A DNA stretch of 64,000 nt from Silanimonas sp021297925 (GCA_027532825.1 JAPZTL010000010.1:62001-126000); one strand, 5' to 3'. Numbered from the stretch's first letter, positions 1 through 9,228 are shown. Numbers and translations are program-made. Notes: generated by a model from the sequence alone, not told the origin.

Positions 1-470
1 GCCTCAGGGTCGCCGGGCGCCGTCCGCACCGCGAGGTCCCGGACGTCGAGGGCGTCGATCACGAGGTCGAGCGGCAGGTCGAGGCGGGGCAGCACGTCGG
101 GCCATGGCGGCGACGGCGTGTCCGGCGCGTCCCGAAGGTCGACGACCACGCCCCGCGCGGCGAGGCGTGGCAGGTGGACGCGCGCCGGCGCGAGCGCGAT
201 GCCCGGCGGCGCGATCTCGATCACGTCGATGGCGACGCGCAGGGCGTCGTCCTCGACCACCACGTCGCGGAGACGCAGGCCGCCGGCCAGGCTGCCCTCG
301 CGCGTGCCGATCGCGAGCATGCCCGGCGGCAGCGCGGCGATCGCCCGGTCGAGCACCAGGTCGCGCCCCGGCCCGCTGCCAACCAACGCCCATGCAGCGA
401 GCACGACGGCCAACATGCCGGCCAGCGCCAAGCCCACGACCACTGGGAGCGCGCGGCGCCACGCCCGCAT
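1..470 (-). CDS. tamB: TamB, N-terminal part (runs off the window)
   Basis: The first 156 codons of a reverse-strand gene are present; the rest lies beyond base 1. It starts with ATG at 470, overlapping the tamA stop by one base (TGATG), so the two are translationally coupled. The protein begins MRAWRRALPVVVGLALAGML, a single membrane anchor, followed by beta-rich sequence with the RLRDVVVEDDALRVAID pattern typical of AsmA/TamB proteins. TamB is the inner-membrane-anchored, periplasm-spanning partner of TamA in outer-membrane protein and lipid transport. The call rests on position after tamA, the anchor and the beta pattern; the diagnostic C-terminal domain is outside the window. Confidence 0.85.
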   Translation of the reverse strand, partial: MRAWRRALPVVVGLALAGMLAVVLAAWALVGSGPGRDLVLDRAIAALPPGMLAIGTREGSLAGGLRLRDVVVEDDALRVAIDVIEIAPPGIALAPARVHLPRLAARGVVVDLRDAPDTPSPPWPDVLPRLDLPLDLVIDALDVRDLAVRTAPGDPE

Positions 471-2305
471 CAAAACGGCACCCCGAAGCCGAGGTGCAGG
501 CGGGTGCCACCGCCGGCCTCGCGATCGAGCCCACGCGCGACATCGACCGACACGAGGCCGACCGGCGAACGCCAACGCAGGCCGACGCCAACGCCGACCT
601 TCGGGTCGTAGTCGCTGCGCGTCGCCGTGGCATCGCCAGCATCGACGAAGGCGGCCACGCCCCAAGTGTCGTCGAAGTCGTGCTGGACTTCGGCGCTGGC
701 AGTCAGCAGGTGGAAGCCGCCAAGGACCTCTCCGCCGACGCGCGGGCCGATCTCACGGTAGCCATAGCCCCGGACGCTGCGGTCGCCACCGGCGAAGAAC
801 CGCAGCGACGCCGGGAACGCGGGGAATCCGGCATCGCCATCCAGCCGCGTCGTGCCAGCCTCGGCCCGCAACAGCACCCGCTGGCGCCCGCCGAGCGGCT
901 GCAGCCACTGGGCGCCGAGCGCCAACTGGGCGAAGCGGCGCTGCTGGCCGTCAGCGTCGATGCCGCCGGCGCGCAGCGTGCCCTGCAAGCGAAGACCGGA
1001 TGCAGGAGAAAGCGCATCGTCGACCTCGCGGTACTCCACGGTGAGTTCGGGATAGACCATCCGTTGCGAGGCGCGGAGACGGCGCAGGCGCGATCGAGAG
1101 TCCTCGGTGGCGGCGACGACCTCGGCCGAGAGCGTCCACGGGTCCCGCTGGCCGCGCCAGCCAACGCGGAGGGTGCGGCGCTCGAAGCCGAGGACGCCTT
1201 CGGGGTCCTCGACCTGCCACCCCGCCTCGCCGCGGTACCAGCCGGGCAGGCCACCGAGGGCCGGGATGCGGTAGGCGGTGGAAGCACCGGCGCGGACCGC
1301 GGACCATTCGCCGTCCGCCTGCCACTTGTGGCCCCATTGGTTGACCCAGCGGCGGCTGATGCCGCCGCGCAGCCCCGGACCGCTGTCGCTGCCCACGCTG
1401 AGGGCCGCGCTGTAGGTGGTGCGGCGCGCCGGCGTGGTGGCGATGTCCACCGGCACGCGCAGGTCGCCTCCGGCCTCGTCCTCCGCCGGCGTGATCTGGA
1501 TGGCGGCGAAATAGTCGAGTTGCGCGAGGCGCTGCTGCAGGCGCACCAGCTTGTCGCGGTGCCAGGGCTCGCCCGGCCTCCACGCCACCAGTGGATCGAG
1601 CAAGCCGGGGCGGAGCTGGTTCGGCGCGAAGCGCGCCGGCCCCATCGCGTGGCGCGGGCCCGAATCCCAGCGCACGTCGATGTCCGCCGTCCGGCCCGCG
1701 CGGCTCACCTCGACCCGGCTCGCCTCCCGGCGGGCCGTGAAGTAGCCGCGCTCGGCGAGCTTGCGGTCGACCCGCGTCTTGTCCGCCTCGTACTCGGCGT
1801 GCACGAAGCGGCGACGGGGGAGCGCGACGCCCTTGGCGACCTCGCGCATCACGAAGCGGTCCTCGCCCGCGGGCCCTTCGACCCGCACCTCGCGGCGACG
1901 GACGAGCACCGGATCGCCCGGCGCGACATCGACGACGAGGTGCAGCCCGTCGCGACGCGGCTCGCGGCGCACCTCGACGGTGGGCGAGTACCAACCGAAG
2001 GGCTCCAGTGCCGCGCGCACCTCGTCGGGGACCCGGTCCAGCAGGAAGCCGAGCCGGGCCTGGCTCACGCCGTCCGGGGCCCGGTCGACGAGCCTTGCGA
2101 CGCCGAGCGCGGCGCGGACGTTGGCCGTTTCCGCCGCCGGCAGCCCGAGCACATCGACGGAGGCGACGACCGGCCGCGCCTCCGCCACCGGCGTCTGCCC
2201 GACCAGCGGCGGGGTCGCGCCCGGCGCGAGACCCGGCGCGATCGCGAAGAAAACGACCGCCGCGGCGCCGACGATCCTGCGGCCGATGCGGGGCAGGACC
2301 GTCAT
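470..2305 (-). CDS. tamA: TamA, outer-membrane translocation and assembly protein
   Basis: A 611-residue Omp85-family protein. It has an N-terminal hydrophobic signal sequence, POTRA-like domains over about residues 45-275, and a C-terminal 16-strand barrel region ending in Phe (GVPF), the usual outer-membrane barrel signature. The lid-loop motif FFAGGDRSVRGYGYREIGP contains the conserved VRGY/F element of the family. TamA works with TamB in inserting certain outer-membrane proteins. The start is six bases after the glyS stop and the stop overlaps tamB, so it is probably co-transcribed with glyQS. Length matches the family (about 575-620 residues). Confidence 0.95.
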   Translation of the reverse strand: MTVLPRIGRRIVGAAAVVFFAIAPGLAPGATPPLVGQTPVAEARPVVASVDVLGLPAAETANVRAALGVARLVDRAPDGVSQARLGFLLDRVPDEVRAALEPFGWYSPTVEVRREPRRDGLHLVVDVAPGDPVLVRRREVRVEGPAGEDRFVMREVAKGVALPRRRFVHAEYEADKTRVDRKLAERGYFTARREASRVEVSRAGRTADIDVRWDSGPRHAMGPARFAPNQLRPGLLDPLVAWRPGEPWHRDKLVRLQQRLAQLDYFAAIQITPAEDEAGGDLRVPVDIATTPARRTTYSAALSVGSDSGPGLRGGISRRWVNQWGHKWQADGEWSAVRAGASTAYRIPALGGLPGWYRGEAGWQVEDPEGVLGFERRTLRVGWRGQRDPWTLSAEVVAATEDSRSRLRRLRASQRMVYPELTVEYREVDDALSPASGLRLQGTLRAGGIDADGQQRRFAQLALGAQWLQPLGGRQRVLLRAEAGTTRLDGDAGFPAFPASLRFFAGGDRSVRGYGYREIGPRVGGEVLGGFHLLTASAEVQHDFDDTWGVAAFVDAGDATATRSDYDPKVGVGVGLRWRSPVGLVSVDVARGLDREAGGGTRLHLGFGVPF

Positions 2306-2311
2306 CCCGCG

Positions 2312-4396
2312 TCAGGTCGCCAGCTGTTCGATCGCGGCCACGGCGGCGAAGCGGTCGGCCAGCGCCTTCAGGAGCGCGAGGCGGTTGTCGCGGACGGCCG
2401 GGTCCTCGGCCATCACCATCACGCCGTCGAAGAAGGCGTCGACCGGCGCGCGCAGCGAGGCCAGCCGACTCAGCACGGCGACGTAGTCGCGCGCGGCCAG
2501 CGAGGCGTCGGTGTCGGCCAGCGCGGCGATGAGTGCCGCGTGCAGCTCGCGCTCGGCGGGTTCGACGAGCTTCGACGCATCGATGGTGTCGGGCAGCGCG
2601 CCCTCCACCTTCTTCAGGATGTTGCGCGCGCGCTTGTTGGCCGCGGCCAGCGCGGCGGCTTCCGGCAACTCGGCGAAGCGCTGCAGGGCCGCGAGGCGCT
2701 CGGCGAAATCGGCCAGCGAGACCGGCGTCGTCGCCGCGACGGCGTCGAACAGCGCCGCCCCCACGCCGCGATCGGCGAAGTAGCTGCGCAGGCGGTCGAG
2801 GATGAAGTCGTAGAGCTCGGTGGTGTCGAGCGCCAGCCCGGCGGGCAGCGCGGCCTTGGCGGCGTCGAGCATGCCGACGAGGTTGAGGTCGAGCCCGCCC
2901 TCGATCAGCGTGCGCGCGAGGCCCAGCGCGTTGCGACGCAGGGCGAAGGGGTCCTTGTTGCCCGAGGGCTTCAAGCCGGCCGCGAAGCCGCCGGCCAGCG
3001 TGTCGAGGCGCTCGGCGAGGGCGAGGATCTGGCCCAGGCGCGAGGCCGCGATGGCGTCGCCGGCAAAGCGCGGCGCGTAGACCTCGTCCAGCGCGACGGC
3101 CACGGCATTACGCGCCTCGGTCGGCAGCTCGGCGAGGCCGGCGTCGTGCGCGGCGTAGTAGCGGCCCGCGATGCCCTGAAGCTCCGGGAACTCGTTGACC
3201 ATGCGGCTCTGCAGGTCGGCCTTGCACAGCAGCGCGGCGACCTGCGCGAGGTCGGCGTCGTCGTCGAGCGCACTGGCGATGGCGCGGGCGAGTTGGGCGA
3301 TGCGCGCGACCTTGTCCGCGTAGCTGCCGAGCTTCTGTTGGTAAGTGACGGTGGCGAGGCCGGCGTTCATCGCCGACAGGCCCTGCTTCAGGTCCTCGTC
3401 GAAGAAGAAGGCGGCGTCGGCGAAGCGCGGACGGATCACGCGCTCGTAGCCCTTGCGCACTTCCGCTTCGTTGGTCGAGATGATGTTGGCGATGCCGATG
3501 AAGGCCTCGGTGATGCGGCCCTGCGCATCGAGCACCGGGAAGAACTTCTGGTTCGCCTCCATGGTCGAGATCAACGCTTCCTGCGGCACGCGCAGGAAGG
3601 CCTTCTCGAAGCCGCAGAGCACGGCCTTCGGCCACTCGACCAAGCCGTTGACCTGTTCCAGGTTGTCTTCGGTGATGCGCGCCGTGCCACCCGCCTGCGC
3701 GGCCGCGGCCTCGACCTCGCGGACGATCGCCGCGCGACGCTCGTCGGCATCGACCAGCACCTTCGCACCGCGCATCGCCTCGACGTAGGCGTCGGCGTCC
3801 GACACCCACACGGCCTTGTCGTGCATGAAGCGGTGGCCGCGGCTCATGCGATCGGCGGTCTTGCCGAAGGCCACCAGCGGCACGACGTCCGCGCCGTACA
3901 GCGCCACCAGCCACAGCGCCGGCCGAGCGAAAGCGTGCTCGTGCGCGCCCCAGCGCATCGGCTTCGGGATCGGCATGGCCTTCAGCGCGTCATCCAGCAC
4001 CGCCTGCAGCAGGTCGACGGTGCGCGCGCCCGGCTTCACCGCGCGGTGGACGAAACGCTCGCCCTTCGCATCCGTCGTGCGCTCGAGCTCGCTCCACGCC
4101 ACGCCGGCCTTGGCCGCGAAGCCTTCCAGCGCCTTGGTCGGCGCGCCGTTCGCGTCGAGGCCGATGTTGAGGTACGGGCCCAGCACCTCCGAGCGCTGCT
4201 CGGGTTGCTCCGGCGCAACGCCCTCGATGTGCACCGCGAGGCGACGCGGCGAATACAGCGTGCGCGCGGCACCCAGCGCGACGCCGCGCTTGGCGAGGCC
4301 GTCGGTGATGCCATTTGCAAACGCGGCGGCGAGTTCCGGCAGCGCCTTGACCGGCAGCTCCTCGACGCCGAGTTCGATCAGCAGGGACGCGCTCAT
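2312..4396 (-). CDS. glyS: Glycyl-tRNA synthetase beta subunit
   Basis: A 694-residue protein starting MSASLLIELGVEELPVKALP, the characteristic GlyS N terminus, and ending with the DALR-type anticodon-binding region (DAFFDGVMVMAEDPAVRDNR). With GlyQ it forms the alpha2-beta2 bacterial enzyme that charges tRNA-Gly. The start codon overlaps the glyQ stop by four bases (ATGA), fixing the start and indicating coupled translation in equal amounts. The family length is about 690 residues, so the gene is complete. Confidence 0.98.
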   Translation of the reverse strand: MSASLLIELGVEELPVKALPELAAAFANGITDGLAKRGVALGAARTLYSPRRLAVHIEGVAPEQPEQRSEVLGPYLNIGLDANGAPTKALEGFAAKAGVAWSELERTTDAKGERFVHRAVKPGARTVDLLQAVLDDALKAMPIPKPMRWGAHEHAFARPALWLVALYGADVVPLVAFGKTADRMSRGHRFMHDKAVWVSDADAYVEAMRGAKVLVDADERRAAIVREVEAAAAQAGGTARITEDNLEQVNGLVEWPKAVLCGFEKAFLRVPQEALISTMEANQKFFPVLDAQGRITEAFIGIANIISTNEAEVRKGYERVIRPRFADAAFFFDEDLKQGLSAMNAGLATVTYQQKLGSYADKVARIAQLARAIASALDDDADLAQVAALLCKADLQSRMVNEFPELQGIAGRYYAAHDAGLAELPTEARNAVAVALDEVYAPRFAGDAIAASRLGQILALAERLDTLAGGFAAGLKPSGNKDPFALRRNALGLARTLIEGGLDLNLVGMLDAAKAALPAGLALDTTELYDFILDRLRSYFADRGVGAALFDAVAATTPVSLADFAERLAALQRFAELPEAAALAAANKRARNILKKVEGALPDTIDASKLVEPAERELHAALIAALADTDASLAARDYVAVLSRLASLRAPVDAFFDGVMVMAEDPAVRDNRLALLKALADRFAAVAAIEQLAT

Positions 4397-5331
4397 GCCG
4401 CGGCCTCCTGCGCGTCGAGGCCGAGCCGGGCGCGTTCTCCCGCGTCCTTCACGCCGGGGAAGCCGAGCTTCTGGCGCTGCGCGTGGTAGGCCTCGGCCAC
4501 CGCGCGGGCCAGCGTGCGCACGCGCAGGATGTAGCGCTGGCGCTCCGTCACCGAGATCGCGCGGCGCGCGTCGAGCAGGTTGAAGCTGTGCGAGGCCTTG
4601 CAGACCTGGTCGTAGGCCGGCAGCGGCAGGCCGAGTTCGACGAGCTTGAGCGCTTCCTTCTCGCAGGCGTCGAAGCGGTGGAACAGCTCGGCCACGTCGG
4701 CGTGCTCGAAGTTGTAGGCGCTCTGCTCGCGTTCGTTCTGCAGGAACACGTCGCCGTAGGTCACGTCGCCCTGCGGGCCGCGCGTCCAGATCAGGTCGTA
4801 GACGTTGTCGCAGTTCTGCAGGTACATGCACAGGCGCTCGAGGCCGTAGGTGATCTCGCCGGTCACCGGCTTGCACTCGAGGCCACCAGCCTGCTGGAAG
4901 TAGGTGAACTGCGTCACCTCCATGCCGTTCAACCACACTTCCCAGCCGAGGCCCCAGGCGCCGAGCGTCGGCGATTCCCAGTTGTCCTCGACGAGGCGCA
5001 GATCGTGCACCTGCGGGTCGATGCCCAGCGCCTTCAACGAGCCGAAGTACAGCTCGACGATGTTGTCCGGGTTCGGCTTCATCACCACCTGGTACTGGTA
5101 GTAGTGCTGCAGGCGGTTCGGGTTCTCGCCGTAGCGGCCGTCACCGGGGCGGCGCGAGGGCTGCACGTAGGCGGCGTTCCAGGCCTCGGGGCCGAGCGCA
5201 CGCAGGAAAGTGGCGGGGTGGAAGGTGCCGGCGCCGACCTCGAGGTCGAGCGGCTGGATCAGCACGCAGCCCTGCTCGGCCCAGTAGGCGTTCAGGCGCG
5301 TGATGAGTTCCTGGAAGGTGGGGGCAGGCAT
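4393..5331 (-). CDS. glyQ: Glycyl-tRNA synthetase alpha subunit
   Basis: A 312-residue class II aminoacyl-tRNA synthetase catalytic subunit. Recognisable segments are LITRLNAYWAEQGCVLIQPL near the start and RYGENPNRLQHYYQYQVVMK in the middle. I start it at the ATG at 5331 (MPAPTFQELI) because that matches the family N terminus; an upstream in-frame ATG at 5379 would add a basic, Pro-rich stretch that looks untranslated. It is the first gene of glyQ-glyS-tamA-tamB and is divergent from the amidotransferase at 5436. Confidence 0.98.
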   Translation of the reverse strand: MPAPTFQELITRLNAYWAEQGCVLIQPLDLEVGAGTFHPATFLRALGPEAWNAAYVQPSRRPGDGRYGENPNRLQHYYQYQVVMKPNPDNIVELYFGSLKALGIDPQVHDLRLVEDNWESPTLGAWGLGWEVWLNGMEVTQFTYFQQAGGLECKPVTGEITYGLERLCMYLQNCDNVYDLIWTRGPQGDVTYGDVFLQNEREQSAYNFEHADVAELFHRFDACEKEALKLVELGLPLPAYDQVCKASHSFNLLDARRAISVTERQRYILRVRTLARAVAEAYHAQRQKLGFPGVKDAGERARLGLDAQEAAA

Positions 5332-5360
5332 CGGTCTCGGACGCGGACGTGAAGACGGCC

Positions 5361-5366
5361 AGTATA
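5361..5366 (-). promoter_or_regulatory. Possible -10 box for glyQ operon
   Basis: On the reverse strand this reads TATACT, five of six matches to the sigma-70 -10 consensus, 30 bases before the glyQ start in otherwise very GC-rich sequence. No convincing -35 element is visible at the expected 17-base distance, so this is a tentative call. Confidence 0.4.
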
Positions 5367-5435
5367 CCGGCGCCCCCACGGTGCCCCGCCGCGCGGGGGC
5401 TCGACGGCGCGCGCCGCGGACCGCACCATGCGCGG

Positions 5436-6164
5436 GTGTCCCGAGCGCCCCGCTTCCTGATCCTCGAAACCGGCCGCCCCGTGCCCAGCCTCCGGCGGCA
5501 CGGCGACTTCACGCATTGGATCCGCACCGCGGCCGACCTGTCGCGCGACCGGGTCGAGGTGAGCCGCGTGCTCGACGGCGAGCGTCCCGCAACGGCCTCG
5601 CGCTACGCCGGCGTGCTGGTGACCGGCTCGGGCGCAATGGTCACGGACCGCGAGCCGTGGTCGGAGTGGACGGCCGGATGGCTGGGCGAGGCGGCCGCGG
5701 CCGGCGTGCCGGTGCTGGGCATCTGCTACGGCCACCAGCTGCTCGCCCACGCCCTCGGCGGCCGCGTCGACTGGAACCCGCGCGGCCGCGAGATGGGCAC
5801 GGTGGCCATCGAACTGCACGAGGACGCGCGACACGACCCGTTGTTCCACGCCCTGCCCGCGCGCTTCCACGCGCAGGCCACGCACCTGCAGTCGGTGACC
5901 ACCCCACCGCCCGGCGCGGCGGTGCTGGCGCGCTCGGCGCTCGACGACTGCCACGCCTTCCGCTGGGGGGCGTCCGCGTGGGGCCTGCAGTTCCATCCCG
6001 AGTTCAGCACCACCCACATGCGCGGCTACATCGCGGCACGCCGCGACGCCCTTTCGGGCGAAGGCCTCTGCCACCGGCGCATGATGGCGTCGGTGCGCCC
6101 CTCTCCGGCGGCCCGCCGCCTGCTCCACCGCTTCGTCCGCCATGCCGCCCACCGGCACGGCTGA
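5436..6164 (+). CDS. Class I glutamine amidotransferase (GMP synthase-like)
   Basis: A 242-residue stand-alone amidotransferase domain of the GuaA/YfeJ type. The nucleophile elbow is GICYGHQ with Cys97, and the catalytic His/Glu pair is in QFHPEF (His187, Glu189). I choose the GTG at 5436 (VSRAPRFLILETG), because upstream in-frame sequence back to 5349 lacks domain character. No partner synthetase is adjacent, so the acceptor of the released ammonia is unknown; it may act as a gamma-glutamyl hydrolase. The next gene follows after 27 bases on the same strand. Confidence 0.85.
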   Translation: MSRAPRFLILETGRPVPSLRRHGDFTHWIRTAADLSRDRVEVSRVLDGERPATASRYAGVLVTGSGAMVTDREPWSEWTAGWLGEAAAAGVPVLGICYGHQLLAHALGGRVDWNPRGREMGTVAIELHEDARHDPLFHALPARFHAQATHLQSVTTPPPGAAVLARSALDDCHAFRWGASAWGLQFHPEFSTTHMRGYIAARRDALSGEGLCHRRMMASVRPSPAARRLLHRFVRHAAHRHG

Positions 6165-6191
6165 CTCTCCCCTCCATCGACAGGACGCCGC

Positions 6192-7142
6192 ATGAACATC
6201 CGCTGGGCAGGTCTCACCGCTCCCTTCCGCTGGCTGGTCGCCGCCATCGACATCGGCCGCCACCAGCCCGGCCTCGTGCTCGCGGCGATCGCCACGATCG
6301 TGGCGCTCGAAGCGTTGCCCGGACTGTTCGCCAACCTGCTGGGCGGGGGATCGTCCACCACCGTGATGGTCGCCCAGTTCGCCGGCCTGCTGCTGGGGCT
6401 CCTCGTCGCCCCCGTGCTGAAGGCCGGTCTCTACGACCTGCTGGAACGGAGCGAGCAGGGGCGCGACGGCACCTACGACGAGCTGTTCGCCGGCTTCCGG
6501 AACGGCCGGTACGGCGCGCTGGTCGCCGTCACCCTCCTCACGGTCGGTGTGTTCCTGCTCACCGGCCTGGCCATGGCGCTGGCCGCGGCGCTGACCGGCG
6601 CCCTCGCGGACCTGCCGGCCGTGGCCGCCTGGTTCGAGCAGGTGCAGGCGCTGCAGGCCAAGGCCGGAGCGGGGACGCCGGTGCCGCCGGACCAGATGCC
6701 GATGCCGCCGCAAGGGCTGGTCGGCATCGGGCTCGTGATGCTGGCCTTCAGCCCGGTGCTCGTGGTGCTGACGATCGCCAGCCACTGGGCCCTGATCGCG
6801 GTCGCGCTGCGCGGACTGGGCCCCGTCGCGGGGCTCGCGACGGGCCTGCGCGCCGCCTTCGTCAATGCGCCGTCGATCCTGCTCGTCCTGCTCGTCCTGC
6901 TGCTGCCGCTGCTCCTGATCGCGGGGATGGCCGCGCTGCTGCTGGGCGGCATCATCGCCCTCGCGAACCTCGCGGGCCCTGCGGTCGGGAACCTGGTGTC
7001 GACGCTGCTCGTGATGGGCATCGCCATCGTGCTCAGCGGCGTGGCGTACGGCTTCCTGTGGCAGGGCTGGCAGGATTCGTGCGGCGGACGCGACGAGCCG
7101 ACCGGCCCCTCGACGGCCCCGCCCGGCCATTTCGAGGCCTGA
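6192..7142 (+). CDS. BPSS1780-like polytopic inner-membrane protein
   Basis: A 316-residue hydrophobic protein with about six predicted membrane helices, including LVAVTLLTVGVFLLTGLAMAL and a Leu-rich stretch around residue 240. The N terminus (MNIRWAGLTAPFRWLVAAIDIGRHQP) resembles the BPSS1780 family of uncharacterised membrane proteins. A cytoplasmic segment near residues 85-110 contains DLLERSEQGRDGTYDELFAGF. Function is unknown. The start follows a plausible spacing after the amidotransferase, and the gene converges on the RDD gene with only two bases between the stops. Confidence 0.6.
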   Translation: MNIRWAGLTAPFRWLVAAIDIGRHQPGLVLAAIATIVALEALPGLFANLLGGGSSTTVMVAQFAGLLLGLLVAPVLKAGLYDLLERSEQGRDGTYDELFAGFRNGRYGALVAVTLLTVGVFLLTGLAMALAAALTGALADLPAVAAWFEQVQALQAKAGAGTPVPPDQMPMPPQGLVGIGLVMLAFSPVLVVLTIASHWALIAVALRGLGPVAGLATGLRAAFVNAPSILLVLLVLLLPLLLIAGMAALLLGGIIALANLAGPAVGNLVSTLLVMGIAIVLSGVAYGFLWQGWQDSCGGRDEPTGPSTAPPGHFEA

Positions 7143-7144
7143 CC

Positions 7145-7804
7145 TCAGGCCCCCAGCACGACCAGCACGCGACCCAGCAGGACGACCGGCACCAGCACCA
7201 GGGCCACGGCGGCCGCGACCTGCAGGCCCAGCCAGGCGACCGCCCATCGGGGCAGTGGTCCGGTGCCGCCCTCGACTCGGGTTCCGGCCACGAGGTCGTG
7301 CAGGGCCCGTCCGTCGGCGCGCCACGCGACCAGCGCGTGGCCGAGGTGGAGCAGGAGCCAGCTCGGGGCCGCGGCGATGAAGCGCAGCAGCAGGCGCGCG
7401 GGCCGCGGCCGCGCGCCATCGACGGTCGACACGCGGAGGCCGAGAAGGCGCTTGCCCGGCGTGGCCTGCGCCGCGGAGGCTTCGAAACCGACGCACCAGA
7501 GCGCGAAGACGCCCACCACCAGGACGAGCGCCAGCCCGACATCGGCGACAAGGCGGCCCACGGTGCCCGTGAGCACCGCGGCGAAGCCCGTGTCGGCCTG
7601 CAGGGCCGCGACCAGGTCGAAGGCGCCGTACGCGCCCTGGTCGAAGGCGCGCACCATCGCGGCCTCGCTGGCGGCCTGCAGCGCGCGCCACGCCGAGAGG
7701 GCGTCGGCGACCGGTGCCGCGACCACCAGCGCCATGGCCGGCGCCGTCATCGCCGCGTCGAGCGTCCACGCGGCCCAGCGGGCGCGGAAACGGGTGGCGC
7801 CCAT
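7145..7804 (-). CDS. RDD-family membrane protein
   Basis: A 219-residue protein beginning MGATRFRARWAAWTLDAAM, which fits the N-terminal helix of RDD proteins. The family's second conserved segment (TPGKRLLGLRVSTVDG) and the following ALHDLVAGTRV are present. There are about four to five membrane helices. RDD proteins are poorly characterised; some are linked to ion homeostasis. The start at 7804 is eight bases downstream of the tatC stop, so it is probably the last gene of the tat operon. An in-frame extension upstream would overlap tatC and is not needed. Confidence 0.75.
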   Translation of the reverse strand: MGATRFRARWAAWTLDAAMTAPAMALVVAAPVADALSAWRALQAASEAAMVRAFDQGAYGAFDLVAALQADTGFAAVLTGTVGRLVADVGLALVLVVGVFALWCVGFEASAAQATPGKRLLGLRVSTVDGARPRPARLLLRFIAAAPSWLLLHLGHALVAWRADGRALHDLVAGTRVEGGTGPLPRWAVAWLGLQVAAAVALVLVPVVLLGRVLVVLGA

Positions 7805-7812
7805 CGGCGGGC

Positions 7813-8568
7813 TCAGGTCGGCGCCACCGCCGGGCGACCACGCAGCAGCACCCGGCCGACCAGCAGTCCGATCTCGTAGAGCAGCCACATCGGCACCATC
7901 AGCAGGACCATCGACAGGCCGTCCGGCGGCGTCAGCAGCGCGGCGAGGATGGCGATCACCACGATGACGTAGCCGCGCCATTCCGAAAGCTGGGCCGGCG
8001 TCACCCAGCCGAGCAGGATCGCCACCAGCACGGCGATCGGCAGCTCGAAGGCGAGCGCCGACGCCAGCGCCATGACCAGTACGAAGCTCAGGTAGGCATT
8101 GATGTCGGTCATCATCGCCACGCCCTCGGGCACGGTGGCCGTGAGGAAGGCGAACATCGCCGGCAACATCACGAAGTAGGCGAAGGCGAGGCCGACGTAG
8201 AACAGCACCACCGCGGCGACCAGCAGGGGCAGGGCCATGCGCTTCTCGTGGCGGTACAGGCCCGGCGCGACGAAGGCCCAGGCCTGGTAGAGCATCCACG
8301 GCGTGGCCACGAGCAGCGCGGCGAAGAAGGCGAGCTTCACCGGCGCGAAGAACGGCGAGGCGACGTCGATGGCGATGAGCTGGCCGCCCTCGGGCAGGAA
8401 GCGCAGCAGGGGCTCGGCGAGCGCGCTGTAGAGCTCGTTCGCGAAAGGCACGAAGCCAAGGAACGCAACGGCGAGGCCCAGCAGCGCACGCAGCACGCGC
8501 GCCCGCAGCTCCAGCAGGTGGGCCATCAGGCCGAGGCCTTCGTCGGCGCTGCCGTCCGCGGTGGTCAT
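7813..8568 (-). CDS. tatC: Sec-independent protein translocase TatC
   Basis: A 251-residue polytopic protein with the TatC hallmarks: N-terminal MAHLLELRARVLRALLGLAV and FANELYSALAEPLLRFLPEG, then PWMLYQAWAFVAPGLYRHEKR. TatC binds twin-arginine signal peptides in the inner membrane and, with TatA and TatB, exports folded proteins. I start at the ATG at 8568 (MTTADGS), ten bases after tatB; the family core begins about 15 residues later. Third gene of tatABC. Confidence 0.96.
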   Translation of the reverse strand: MTTADGSADEGLGLMAHLLELRARVLRALLGLAVAFLGFVPFANELYSALAEPLLRFLPEGGQLIAIDVASPFFAPVKLAFFAALLVATPWMLYQAWAFVAPGLYRHEKRMALPLLVAAVVLFYVGLAFAYFVMLPAMFAFLTATVPEGVAMMTDINAYLSFVLVMALASALAFELPIAVLVAILLGWVTPAQLSEWRGYVIVVIAILAALLTPPDGLSMVLLMVPMWLLYEIGLLVGRVLLRGRPAVAPT

Positions 8569-8578
8569 CGTCGGGGAC

Positions 8579-8968
8579 TCAGGGCACCGGCGGCGCGGCG
8601 TCGGGCCGCGCGGGAGCGGACGGCGACGGCCCGGCGGACGGCGACGGCCCGGCGGACGGCGCGGACGCATCGGCGGACGGCGGGTCGTCGCGCAGGCCTT
8701 CCCGCAGCGAGGCATCCATCCCGCGCAGGTCCTCGCGGACGCGATCGGCCGCGTCCTGCAGGTCGCGGCGGACGCCGCCCAGGCCGGTCTTCAGCTCCTC
8801 GGCGGCGATCTCGCGCTCCAGCTCGGCCTTCATCGCGAACCATTGCGCGCGGGCCTTCCGGACCCAGAGGCCAGCGAGGCGGGCGGCCTTCGGCAGGCGC
8901 TCCGGGCCGAGCACGACCAGCGCGATGACGCCGATCAGGCCGATCTCGATCCAGCCGAGTTCGAACAT
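8579..8968 (-). CDS. tatB: Sec-independent protein translocase TatB
   Basis: A 129-residue protein with the TatB signature: one N-terminal membrane helix (MFELGWIEIGLIGVIALVVLGPERLP), then an amphipathic helix and a charged helical region. The Ala/Pro/Ser-rich C-terminal tail contains a short duplicated GPSPSA repeat that probably reflects slippage in GC-rich DNA. TatB receives the substrate-signal peptide together with TatC. It lies 23 bases after tatA. Confidence 0.95.
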   Translation of the reverse strand: MFELGWIEIGLIGVIALVVLGPERLPKAARLAGLWVRKARAQWFAMKAELEREIAAEELKTGLGGVRRDLQDAADRVREDLRGMDASLREGLRDDPPSADASAPSAGPSPSAGPSPSAPARPDAAPPVP

Positions 8969-8991
8969 CGCCGGGCCTCAGCGCGCCGGGC

Positions 8992-9228
8992 TCAGGGGGC
9001 CGGGCGGTCGCGGTCGGCGGGGGTGCCCGTCGAACCGGCGGGCGGCGCGGCCGGGTTCGACGGCGGATCGAGACGGGCCGGAGGCTCTTCGGACGACGCG
9101 TCGCCCATGCCCTTCTTGAAGCTCTGGATGGCCTTGCCGAGGTCGCCGCCAATGCCGACGAGGCGCTTGGCGCCGAAGACCACCAGCACGATCAGCAGGA
9201 TGATGACGAGTTCGCGGAAACCAAACAT
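8992..9228 (-). CDS. tatA: Sec-independent protein translocase TatA
   Basis: A 78-residue protein: short membrane helix (ELVIILLIVLVVFGAKRL), the conserved FGAKRL/G hinge, then the amphipathic helix GGDLGKAIQSFKKGMGD and a Pro-rich disordered tail. TatA polymerises to form the Tat translocation pore. It is first in tatA-tatB-tatC-RDD, with a 71-base gap from the SYLF gene upstream. Confidence 0.96.
   Translation of the reverse strand: MFGFRELVIILLIVLVVFGAKRLVGIGGDLGKAIQSFKKGMGDASSEEPPARLDPPSNPAAPPAGSTGTPADRDRPAP

Noticed and set aside
104..4489. Very long open frame on the strand opposite tamA and glyS (1461 codons)
   Set aside because: It is the mirror frame of well-matched tamA, glyS and glyQ, its product is Arg/Ala/Glu-rich with no family, and long antisense frames are expected at this GC content.
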